From Sphingobacteriales bacterium (lineage in GTDB: Bacteria > Bacteroidota > Bacteroidia > Chitinophagales > Chitinophagaceae): a stretch of DNA of 6,710 nt. The notes beneath the pieces are model-generated. The model made no database searches. It had not been told where the DNA came from and worked only from the letters and a program-made list of their open reading frames with translations. The position numbers and the translations under genes were made by a program. The DNA lies in the NCBI GenBank assembly GCA_947472965.1, contig CANJEF010000069.1, positions 1 through 6,710 on the forward strand. The letters run 5' to 3'. Positions 1-5,320 of the stretch are shown piece by piece (position 1 is the stretch's first letter; each line of letters starts with the position of its first letter).

Positions 1-1021
1 GCACATTATTTTGAATATTGTATGCAATGTATTTTACAACTTCTTTAGGTAAGTCCAACCCATTGTTCTTCATCTTACTCTCCAAAATCTCAATCCTGGT
101 CTCATAATCTGGAACCTGCAGGTCAGCACTCAAACCCCACCTGAACCTACTCAACAGACGCTCTTGCATGCCTTCCAAATCCTTTGGGGATTTGTCCGAG
201 CTCAATATGAGCTGCTTGCCAGACTGGTGCAAATGATTAAAGATGGCGAAAAAGGCATCTTGTGTTTTTTCTGCACGATTGAAGAACTGCACATCATCCA
301 AAATCAACACATCTATTAGCTGATAAAAATGAATGAAATCGTTTATCGCGTTGTTGCGGCTGTGATCCTGAAATTGATTGATGAATTTTTCTGAACTCAC
401 ATACAGTACAACCTTATTAGGATGAAGTCTTTTTACTTCGTTGCCTATTGCCTGAACCAAATGAGATTTACCTAAGCCAACACCACCGTAAACAACCAAA
501 GGATTGAAAGAGGTGCCTCCTGGCTTTTCTGCCACCGTTTTTCCGGCCCTGCGGGCAACACGGTTGCAATCACCTTCAACAAATGCATCAAAGGTATATA
601 TGGGATTTAGCTGGGAATCAATCTGCATTTTTTTCAGACCAGGGATTACAAAAGGATTCTTCACCTGGTTGCTGATTACCAACGGGAAATCGACTTCATT
701 ATTAGAGTAACTCTTGTATGCCTGTCCGCTCACATCCATGGTCATGGGTTTGTTCTTATCATTTCCACTGTCAACCATGATTCTGTATTCCAACCGCGCT
801 TCCTTCCCCATCTCACGCTTTAGCGTTTTGGAAAGAAGGGTTACGTAATGTTCTTCGATGTATTCGTAAAAGAATTGACTTGGAACTTGAATGGTAAGAA
901 CGCTGCCTTTTAAAGCAACCGGCTGAATGGGTTCAAACCAAGTTTTGAAATGCTGCCACTCAACAATATCTTTTATAATTGATAAACAATTGCTCCAAAT
1001 TTTATCGTAGGTTTTTTCCAT
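1..1021 (-). CDS. dnaA: Chromosomal replication initiator protein DnaA, 3'-truncated by window edge
   Basis: DnaA binds DnaA boxes at the replication origin, oligomerises in its ATP form and melts the duplex for DnaB loading. The gene reads from an ATG at 1021 down to the window edge, giving 340 residues of an expected roughly 450-480. Residues 1-75 match domain I (MEKTYDKIWSNCLSIIKDIV, then WFEPIQPV), followed by a short variable linker to about 130. The AAA+ domain starts near NPIYTFDAFVEGDCN (139-153). Walker A is GGVGLGKS (179-186), Walker B is VLILDDVQFF (238-247, D242/D243), sensor 1 is SSD (274-276), and the arginine-finger box is RLLSRFRWGL (288-297, R292). The helix-turn-helix domain IV that reads DnaA boxes lies outside the window. 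Walker A has Ser186 where most DnaA proteins have Thr, which should still coordinate magnesium. There is no Shine-Dalgarno before the ATG, as usual in Bacteroidota. Identity is very secure; only the C-terminus is unseen. Confidence 0.97.
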   Translation of the reverse strand, partial: MEKTYDKIWSNCLSIIKDIVEWQHFKTWFEPIQPVALKGSVLTIQVPSQFFYEYIEEHYVTLLSKTLKREMGKEARLEYRIMVDSGNDKNKPMTMDVSGQAYKSYSNNEVDFPLVISNQVKNPFVIPGLKKMQIDSQLNPIYTFDAFVEGDCNRVARRAGKTVAEKPGGTSFNPLVVYGGVGLGKSHLVQAIGNEVKRLHPNKVVLYVSSEKFINQFQDHSRNNAINDFIHFYQLIDVLILDDVQFFNRAEKTQDAFFAIFNHLHQSGKQLILSSDKSPKDLEGMQERLLSRFRWGLSADLQVPDYETRIEILESKMKNNGLDLPKEVVKYIAYNIQNNV

Positions 1022-1041
1022 TAGCGCTATTCAGTTGGTGT

Positions 1042-1070
1042 TGGTTTATATTCTAAACCATTGATGGTTT
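1042..1070 (-). promoter_or_regulatory. Overlapping, mutually exclusive hairpins in the dnaA leader
   Basis: In the direction of dnaA transcription the segment reads AAACCAT (1070-1064), two bases, then ATGGTTTA (1061-1054), five bases, then TAAACCA (1048-1042). The middle arm can pair with the first arm (AAACCAT/ATGGTTT, 7 bp with a 2-nt loop, or 6 bp with a 4-nt loop). It can instead pair with the last arm (TGGTTTA/TAAACCA, 7 bp with a 5-nt loop), but not with both. The downstream arm ends 20 nt before the dnaA start codon. The symmetry is visible in the sequence. It could be an RNA switch near the ribosome-binding region or a DNA operator, and which one is unknown. Confidence 0.4.
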
Positions 1071-1156
1071 TTGAAATTGGGATATTTAAAAAATAAACGT
1101 CACGTGTTCAATTTCACTTTAGTCAACCATAATTTAATCATGTTATTTGTAATTTT

Positions 1157-1185
1157 CAAAACTAATTTCTAGATTTTAAAAACAA
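1157..1185 (-). promoter_or_regulatory. Candidate dnaA promoter of Bacteroidota type
   Basis: Read on the minus strand, a TTG (1185-1183) is followed by an 18-bp spacer and TAGTTTTG (1164-1157). This fits the Bacteroidota primary sigma consensus, TTG/TTTG about 19 bp upstream of TAnnTTTG, with all fixed positions of the -7 box present. The transcript would begin near 1150 and leave a leader of about 130 nt before the dnaA ATG at 1021. It is the only good match I saw in the 1022-1242 spacer. The motif match is visible; its activity is inferred. Confidence 0.6.
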
Positions 1186-1228
1186 CCGTTATAAAATTGA
1201 CCGACGGCGAATATAGAGTCTGTTTTCA

Positions 1229-1247
1229 AATAAAAAAATTTTTTATT
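1229..1247 (-). terminator. AT-only palindrome at the end of the nucleotidase operon
   Basis: AATAAAAAA and TTTTTTATT form a perfect 9-bp inverted repeat around one central A, overlapping the last codons of the metallophosphatase gene (stop at 1245-1243). It contains no G or C, so an RNA stem would be weak and it is not a classical terminator. It may still slow transcription through its A/T tract or bend the DNA. No better terminator lies between this gene and dnaA, so read-through into dnaA is possible. Confidence 0.2.
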
Positions 1248-2166
1248 CCACTATATTTTCCAGTACCAAAATCGGTTGATTTTTATCTAAAAAATATCCC
1301 TTTTCACCACCAAAAACGTAGTCAAGCCGGCCCAATTGTATACCTCCCCAACCAACTTGATTGACAATTGTTTTTTTGCCGTTTTTATTAGTATATTCCC
1401 GAGGCTTGTCGAAAAATCGATGTGTATGCCCACCAATAATCAAGTCGATGTTTTCACATTGTTTTGCAAATACTTCATCGCTTACTTTGTTATCATCATA
1501 CTTGTCACCTAAATGTGAAAGACAAATTACAAGGTCACATTTTTTTTCATTCTTCAACATATTACAAACCTTGTTGGCATGTTCAATTGGATCCAGATAA
1601 ACAGTATTGCCAAAAAGAGATCCGGGAACCAATCCAGTTAATTCTATACCAACGCCTGTCACACCAATTTTCAAGCCACCCTTCTTGAAAATTTTATAAG
1701 GCTGATAAACACTTTCCATGGGAGTTCTCTCAAAGGCATAATTACACATCAGAATTGGAAATTTACCATGTTCGGTAAGCTGCTCTACAAAATTGTCCAT
1801 GCCGGCATCAAAATCATGGTTCCCCATAATAGCAGCATCATATCCCATCATATTCATTGCCTTCATTTCAGGCTCACCCTTGAAAATATTAAAATAGGGA
1901 GTGCCCTGAAAAATATCACCCGCATCCAACAAAAGAACGTGTGCTTGTTTTTCCCTAATCTGCTGAATCAATTTAGCCCTTGCAGCCACCCCACCCTTTC
2001 CGGCATTTGCAGAGCCATCCATCGGAAAGGGATCCAACCTGCTATGGACATCATTGGTGTGCAAGATGGTAAGCCTGGTCATCGTCCCCTGTGAATGGGA
2101 AGTGCCATGGATAGCCAAGGCCCCAGCGGCAAAAACACCTTGTGATATAAATTTTCTCCTATTCAT
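1243..2166 (-). CDS. Exported metallophosphatase, N-terminal catalytic half of a split 5'-nucleotidase
   Basis: This is the binuclear-metal catalytic domain of the UshA/5'-nucleotidase family (calcineurin-like metallophosphatase), which removes phosphate from nucleotides in the periplasm. It has 307 residues, whereas single-chain family members have about 500-600. An N-terminal NRRKFIS motif followed by a hydrophobic stretch (residues 2-25) looks like a twin-arginine signal. Metal ligands are all present: D39 and H41 in TNDVH, D84 in DAGD, N116 in GNHDFD, H218 in LSHLG, H247 and H249 in GGHTH. H117 and D120 match the catalytic His-Asp dyad of UshA. The substrate-binding C-terminal domain is missing here and is encoded by the overlapping upstream gene. 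The start ATG (2166-2164) and the upstream TAG (2161-2159) share the 8-nt string ATGAATAG, which suggests translational coupling. Exact substrate is unknown: 5'-nucleotidase, UDP-sugar hydrolase and 2',3'-cyclic phosphodiesterase all occur in this family. Confidence 0.92.
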   Translation of the reverse strand: MNRRKFISQGVFAAGALAIHGTSHSQGTMTRLTILHTNDVHSRLDPFPMDGSANAGKGGVAARAKLIQQIREKQAHVLLLDAGDIFQGTPYFNIFKGEPEMKAMNMMGYDAAIMGNHDFDAGMDNFVEQLTEHGKFPILMCNYAFERTPMESVYQPYKIFKKGGLKIGVTGVGIELTGLVPGSLFGNTVYLDPIEHANKVCNMLKNEKKCDLVICLSHLGDKYDDNKVSDEVFAKQCENIDLIIGGHTHRFFDKPREYTNKNGKKTIVNQVGWGGIQLGRLDYVFGGEKGYFLDKNQPILVLENIVE

Positions 2167-2896
2167 GTACCGATATTCTTATGGGTGTTTGTTCATTGAT
2201 TTTTTTTCCTTCTGTGCCCATTGATGTAGAATAAGCTACAATAGCCTCCCGCAACAAAAAAGAAGTTCGCTGTTGTGGCAACTGCTTAAACCCTGCAAAT
2301 CCTCCACCACCATCAACAACATAATCAGAATTTGCCATTATATACATTTTTTCTGCTTCGATTGGCAACCCACCAATCAACACATCCGTTGCCTTCTTGT
2401 TTTTTATCACCATCGTTAAGCCCGCAACGCCTCCACCTCCACCGTCTGCAGCTATTCGATCAAGGTATGCCAGCAAAACCGCGCCTTTCACTTCAACCAA
2501 TACCAATAGATTATCAAATGGCATCACCTCATAAATAGTTCCCTTGATGATTGGTCCTGCCGCAATGCGGGGTATTCTAACCCCTCCATGATTCATAAAA
2601 GCCACATCCGTTAGAGGGTTGAATTTCTTTCTTGCGGTTTCCAAGTATGCGTCAGCAATAAAGTTTCCTAGGCTGCTATTGGGCACTTCTTTTTTAAGTT
2701 CAGTGGCCGAATAAACTAAAATTTCATTCATCGTCTTTCCAACACTATCGCCATATGGACGTAACATGGACAAAAAAGTGGAATCTTTTTCTGAAGTCTT
2801 CCCAACAGGATAACCTTTGTATGAAACCCCAGAAACTGGCTGAACAACATGGCAGCTGCAAAAGAATGAAACAAGTATAATCGTTATTAACCTCAT
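2159..2896 (-). CDS. 5'-nucleotidase C-terminal domain protein, probable lipoprotein
   Basis: This 245-residue protein is the stand-alone C-terminal domain of the 5'-nucleotidase family, which binds the nucleoside part of the substrate. Family motifs are clear: SSLGNFIADAY (74-84), NHGGVR (102-107) with the phosphate-contacting arginine, the MPFDNLL segment (125-131), and NSDYVVDGGGGFAGF (189-203) near the base-stacking loop. A second glycine run, DGGGGG, sits at 151-156. The N-terminus is a short signal, MRLITIILVSFFCSC, with Cys15 preceded by F-C-S: a loose lipobox, so lipid anchoring is likely but not certain. It has no metal-binding residues and should need the metallophosphatase encoded just downstream (8-nt overlap) to act. 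This is the first gene of the pair, so its position is reversed relative to the domain order in fused enzymes. Such separately encoded halves are known in Bacteroidota. Confidence 0.9.
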   Translation of the reverse strand: MRLITIILVSFFCSCHVVQPVSGVSYKGYPVGKTSEKDSTFLSMLRPYGDSVGKTMNEILVYSATELKKEVPNSSLGNFIADAYLETARKKFNPLTDVAFMNHGGVRIPRIAAGPIIKGTIYEVMPFDNLLVLVEVKGAVLLAYLDRIAADGGGGGVAGLTMVIKNKKATDVLIGGLPIEAEKMYIMANSDYVVDGGGGFAGFKQLPQQRTSFLLREAIVAYSTSMGTEGKKINEQTPIRISVHE

Positions 2897-2987
2897 ATGG
2901 GATTGGAAGGTATTGAAAATTTAATGCAGTCCGAAATTTTTAAACTCATTAATTTAATGATAACTTCGTACAAATCAACTTAAGTAT
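2897..2987. other. Divergent intergenic region
   Basis: These 91 bp separate the minus-strand nucleotidase pair from the plus-strand DUF3127 gene and should hold promoters for both. The sequence is AT-rich with no ribosome-binding consensus on either side. On the plus strand TAACTTCG (2961-2968) matches the TAnnTTTG box at five of six fixed positions, with a T run about 19 bp upstream (2937-2941). On the minus strand the complement of CAAATCAA (2971-2978) misses TAnnTTTG by one base. Both are weak; I call no promoter firmly. Confidence 0.3.
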
Positions 2988-3368
2988 ATGGGATTCGATC
3001 TTACAGGTAAACTGGTAGCCAAATTTGATACAGTTCAACGTAGTGCAACTTTCAAAACAAGAGAATTTGTTATTGAAACAAATGAAGATATCAATGGCCG
3101 TACCATCACAAATTTTGTAAAATTCCAATCTGTTCAAGACAGAACGACCATCATCGACCGTTTCAACATTGGAGATACCTTAAAAATACATTTCAATATC
3201 AGGGGAAGCAAGTGGGAAAAAAACGGACAAACCAATTATATCACAAACCTCGATGCGTGGAGAATTGAAAGCATAGCGATGGGCGGTGGAACAAGCATTG
3301 ACACGCCACCTGCATTCACGCCAGACCCTGAAAATCAACAAGGGGTTTCTGACGATCTTCCTTTCTAG
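2988..3368 (+). CDS. DUF3127 protein, SSB-like OB-fold with acidic C-terminal tail
   Basis: This 126-residue protein matches the DUF3127 family of Bacteroidota, small proteins predicted to adopt an OB-fold related to single-stranded DNA-binding protein. The core runs from about residue 4 to 96: DLTGKLVAKFD, TREFVIET (24-31), NFVKFQSVQDRTTIIDRF (42-59), IGDTLKIHFNIRGSKW (61-76) and YITNLDAWRIESI (84-96), a strand pattern typical of the family. A flexible Gly/Pro/Asp-rich linker (97-120) leads to the terminal SDDLPF (121-126). That ending closely resembles the acidic tip of bacterial SSB (DDDIPF), which docks repair and replication proteins. Binding to single-stranded DNA or to SSB partners is inference; no member's role is known to me. 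The FAD dehydrogenase gene begins 18 bp after the stop, so the two are probably one operon. The ATG at 2988 fits the family's N-terminus, and no SD is seen. Confidence 0.85.
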   Translation: MGFDLTGKLVAKFDTVQRSATFKTREFVIETNEDINGRTITNFVKFQSVQDRTTIIDRFNIGDTLKIHFNIRGSKWEKNGQTNYITNLDAWRIESIAMGGGTSIDTPPAFTPDPENQQGVSDDLPF

Positions 3369-3374
3369 TTAAAA

Positions 3375-3382
3375 TACATTTG
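3375..3382 (+). promoter_or_regulatory. TAnnTTTG-like box just before the FAD dehydrogenase gene
   Basis: TACATTTG sits in the 18-bp gap between the DUF3127 stop and the ATG at 3387 and matches all fixed positions of the Bacteroidota -7 element. Its last G is only 4 nt before the ATG, so a transcript starting here would be almost or fully leaderless. The nearest upstream TTTCTG (3346-3351) is 23 bp away and is a poor -33 element. I regard it as a possible but unproven internal promoter, and chance occurrence in AT-rich DNA is quite likely. Confidence 0.2.
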
Positions 3383-3386
3383 GCGC

Positions 3387-4985
3387 ATGCAGCAACAAAT
3401 CACCTTGCAGCTTTCTCCGAAAGATGCTACTGACCATGCATGCATCAAGGAACAAATTGGTTTGGCACTGGGCATACCAGCAAACAATATTACAGGATTT
3501 CACCTGTTGAAAAAATCCATTGACGCAAGGAAACGAAACGTAATGATCAACATCAAGGTCAACGTTTTTGTTGGTGAACCATTTCATGAATTGCACCTCA
3601 CCAGGTTTCATTTTGAGGACGTTCGAAATTCAAAAAACAAGGTACTCATTATCGGTGCAGGTCCCGCTGGCCTTTTTGCTGCACTCGAATTGATTGAACA
3701 GGGAATCAAACCCATCATCATCGAAAGGGGTAAGGATATTCGGGAACGGAGACGTGACCTTGCAGTGTTGAATAAAGAAGGAATCCTCAATGAGGATAGC
3801 AATTATTGCTTTGGCGAAGGCGGTGCGGGCACTTACAGTGACGGAAAATTATATACCAGAAGCAGCAAAAGAGGGAATGTTGAAAAAGTACTTCAACTGC
3901 TCGTGCAATTTGGTGCTGATGAAAATATCTTATACACAGCACACCCGCATATTGGAACTAACAAGCTTCCCAAAATCATACAACAGATGCGGGAGATGAT
4001 CATCCAAATGGGAGGTGAAGTTCACTTCAACGAAAGAGTGATTGATTTTTCCATCAAAGAATATAGAATAGCAGAAGTTATCTGTGATACTGGAAAAAAA
4101 TTCACTGCAAATGACGTGATCCTTGCAACCGGCCACTCTGCAAAAGACGTTTTTGAATTACTTCACCGAAACAATATCCTCATCGAAGCCAAACCCTTTG
4201 CGCTCGGTGTTCGGATTGAACACCCTCAAACTTTGATCGACTCCATACAATACCACTGTGCAATTTCGCAAGGAAGGGATATCAACCTGCCACCAGCCTC
4301 TTATCAACTTATAGAACAGGTGAATAGCCGTGGTGTATTTTCATTCTGCATGTGTCCTGGTGGTATCATTGCAACGGCTTCCACTTCACAAAACGAACTG
4401 GTAGTCAATGGATGGAGCCCTTCCAAGCGAAACAACCCATTTGCAAACTCTGGAATGGTGGTACAAGTGCATGAAGCAGATGCAATTGCTGCAATGAAAA
4501 ACGATAGCAACAAATCAAACTCACTTGATCCCTTTGTCCTTCATAGACTACAAGAATCAGTAGAACGAAAAGCATTTGAAGCCGGTGGTGGATTTTTTGT
4601 GGCACCGGCACAACGCATGACTGATTTTGTGAATAATAAAACATCGACCACCCTTCCGGACAATTCATACCTGCGTGGTGTGAATGCAACGAATCTTAAA
4701 ACCGTTTTGCCTCCATTTATTTTTGATTCATTAAAATCGGCGTTGGTAGCCTTTGGAAAAAAAATGAAAGGTTACTACACTGAAGAAGCCATTATTGTTG
4801 CCCCTGAAAGCCGGACTTCATCTCCCATCCGTATTCCGCGTGATCCTGATACCATGATGCATCCACAAATAAACAACCTTTACCCCTGCTCCGAAGGAGC
4901 TGGTTATGCAGGAGGCATAGTGAGTGCTGCCCTGGATGGACAGGCCGTTGCAACTGCCATTGGAAGAAAACATGGAGTAATATAA
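3387..4985 (+). CDS. FAD-dependent dehydrogenase, COG2509 type
   Basis: This 532-residue flavoprotein belongs to the uncharacterised FAD-dependent dehydrogenase group COG2509. Residues 1-80 form the small N-terminal domain typical of that group (KKSIDARKRN at 42-51). The FAD-binding Rossmann motif is VLIIGAGPAG (86-95), ending in acidic E113 of IIIERG, which should bind the ADP ribose. FGEGGAGTYSDGKL (142-155) is a hallmark of the group. Other conserved segments are ILATGHSAKDVF (245-256), FSFCMCPGG (319-326/327 region) with the Cys-Met-Cys pair C321/C323, NGWSPSKRNNPFANSG (341-356), and the C-terminal FAD segment YPCSEGAGYAGGI (499-511). No signal peptide or membrane segment is seen, so it is cytoplasmic. 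Length is usual for the group. Substrate and electron acceptor are unknown. It follows the DUF3127 gene by 18 bp, and a repeat island lies downstream. Confidence 0.9.
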   Translation: MQQQITLQLSPKDATDHACIKEQIGLALGIPANNITGFHLLKKSIDARKRNVMINIKVNVFVGEPFHELHLTRFHFEDVRNSKNKVLIIGAGPAGLFAALELIEQGIKPIIIERGKDIRERRRDLAVLNKEGILNEDSNYCFGEGGAGTYSDGKLYTRSSKRGNVEKVLQLLVQFGADENILYTAHPHIGTNKLPKIIQQMREMIIQMGGEVHFNERVIDFSIKEYRIAEVICDTGKKFTANDVILATGHSAKDVFELLHRNNILIEAKPFALGVRIEHPQTLIDSIQYHCAISQGRDINLPPASYQLIEQVNSRGVFSFCMCPGGIIATASTSQNELVVNGWSPSKRNNPFANSGMVVQVHEADAIAAMKNDSNKSNSLDPFVLHRLQESVERKAFEAGGGFFVAPAQRMTDFVNNKTSTTLPDNSYLRGVNATNLKTVLPPFIFDSLKSALVAFGKKMKGYYTEEAIIVAPESRTSSPIRIPRDPDTMMHPQINNLYPCSEGAGYAGGIVSAALDGQAVATAIGRKHGVI

Positions 4986-5036
4986 AAAACAATTCGCTCT
5001 GAATGAATATTTTAATTGTGTCGGTTATGAGTTGAC

Positions 5037-5071
5037 AGTTTAGAGTTTAGAGTTTAGATTTTAGGATTTAG
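5037..5071 (+). repeat. Heptamer tandem array (AGTTTAG)
   Basis: Five consecutive 7-bp units: three exact AGTTTAG copies (5037-5057), then the variants ATTTTAG (5058-5064) and GATTTAG (5065-5071). The array begins 52 bp after the FAD dehydrogenase stop. The decay from perfect to variant units in one direction suggests replication slippage followed by mutation. Confidence 0.85.
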
Positions 5072-5102
5072 AAATATGAACCTTGAATCTAAAAACCAAG
5101 GG

Positions 5103-5142
5103 ATGTTTAGATGTTTAGATGTTTAGATGTTTAGATGTTTAG
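5103..5142 (+). repeat. Octamer tandem array (ATGTTTAG) x5
   Basis: Five perfect head-to-tail copies of ATGTTTAG, with no variant base. The unit shares the GTTTAG core with the heptamer array 31 bp upstream but is one base longer. Perfect copies suggest recent expansion, so copy number may vary between strains. It lies outside coding sequence. Confidence 0.9.
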
Positions 5143-5152
5143 AAATCATCAG

Positions 5153-5175
5153 TAAACCCTAAACTCTAAACCCTA
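5153..5175 (-). repeat. Inverted heptamer array (TAAACCC/TAAACTC)
   Basis: TAAACCC (5153-5159), TAAACTC (5160-5166) and TAAACCC (5167-5173), ending in a partial unit. On the minus strand this reads GGGTTTA-GAGTTTA-GGGTTTA, the same unit type as the array at 5037-5071 but inverted. CTAAACTCTAAA (5159-5170) is the exact reverse complement of TTTAGAGTTTAG (5039-5050, and again 5046-5057). The two heptamer arrays could therefore pair as arms of a stem with the octamer array in the loop. Confidence 0.8.
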
Positions 5176-5200
5176 ACCACCACCCCGGCACTCATTCGTC

Positions 5201-5215
5201 TGCACCTTCGGTGCA
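5201..5215. repeat. Small hairpin TGCACC-TTC-GGTGCA
   Basis: A perfect 6-bp inverted repeat around a 3-nt loop. No T run follows on either side, so it is not a standard terminator. With the stronger hairpin 16 bp downstream it forms a two-stem unit, which could be a REP-like intergenic repeat. Confidence 0.6.
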
Positions 5216-5230
5216 TCCTCATTCTTGCCA

Positions 5231-5250
5231 CCCCTCCTATCCAGGAGGGG
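5231..5250. repeat. GC-rich perfect hairpin CCCCTCCT-ATCC-AGGAGGGG
   Basis: An 8-bp perfect inverted repeat with a 4-nt loop in otherwise AT-rich surroundings. Similar CCCCTCC/GGAGGGG palindromes recur between genes in many Bacteroidota, from memory, and behave like REP elements. No U tract follows, so factor-independent termination is doubtful, although the strong stem could block read-through in either direction or protect the 3' end of the FAD dehydrogenase mRNA. Confidence 0.65.
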
Positions 5251-5280
5251 AGTCTTAATGACTTGACTCGTCCTAAAAAA

Positions 5281-5320
5281 GTTTACAGGTTAAGTAATTA
5301 ATCCTGACATTGGTTTACAG
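5281..5320. repeat. GTTTACAG direct repeat around an imperfect hairpin
   Basis: GTTTACAG occurs at 5281-5288 and 5313-5320, 32 bp apart. Between them CAGG-TTAA-GTAA-TTAA-T-CCTG (5286-5306) is a near-perfect inverted repeat with one bulged base. The layout could be the remnant of an insertion-sequence end or a small non-autonomous element. No transposase gene is nearby, and target-site duplications were not recognised. Confidence 0.45.

Noticed and set aside
504..710. Small plus-strand open frame inside dnaA
   Set aside because: It is the complement of the conserved AAA+ region of DnaA, and its protein matches nothing I recognise.
1099..1108. CACGTG palindrome upstream of dnaA
   Set aside because: A single 6-bp palindrome is expected by chance, and no bacterial regulator with this site can be tied to it.
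1022..1242. Replication origin next to dnaA
   Set aside because: I looked for TTATCCACA-like DnaA boxes on both strands here and in the other intergenic regions and found none; AT-richness alone does not make an origin.
1361..2094. Several plus-strand open frames opposite the metallophosphatase gene
   Set aside because: They lie antisense to a conserved catalytic domain and have compositions typical of shadow frames.
1243..2896. Frameshifted single 5'-nucleotidase gene
   Set aside because: The domain order is reversed, each half has its own signal sequence, and all key residues are intact, so this is two genes, not one broken gene.
3369..4992. Minus-strand open frames opposite the FAD dehydrogenase
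   Set aside because: All are antisense to conserved flavoprotein motifs, short and without recognisable domains.
5081..5101. CCTTG...CAAGG inverted repeat between the arrays as a terminator
   Set aside because: The stem is only 5 bp with an 11-nt loop and there is no following T run.
5037..5175. CRISPR array
   Set aside because: Units are 7-8 bp with no spacers and there are no cas genes; these are simple tandem repeats.
5153..5175. Telomere-like CCCTAAA repeats as a chromosome end or eukaryotic contamination
   Set aside because: Only about three imperfect units inside a normal bacterial gene context, flanked on both sides by bacterial genes.
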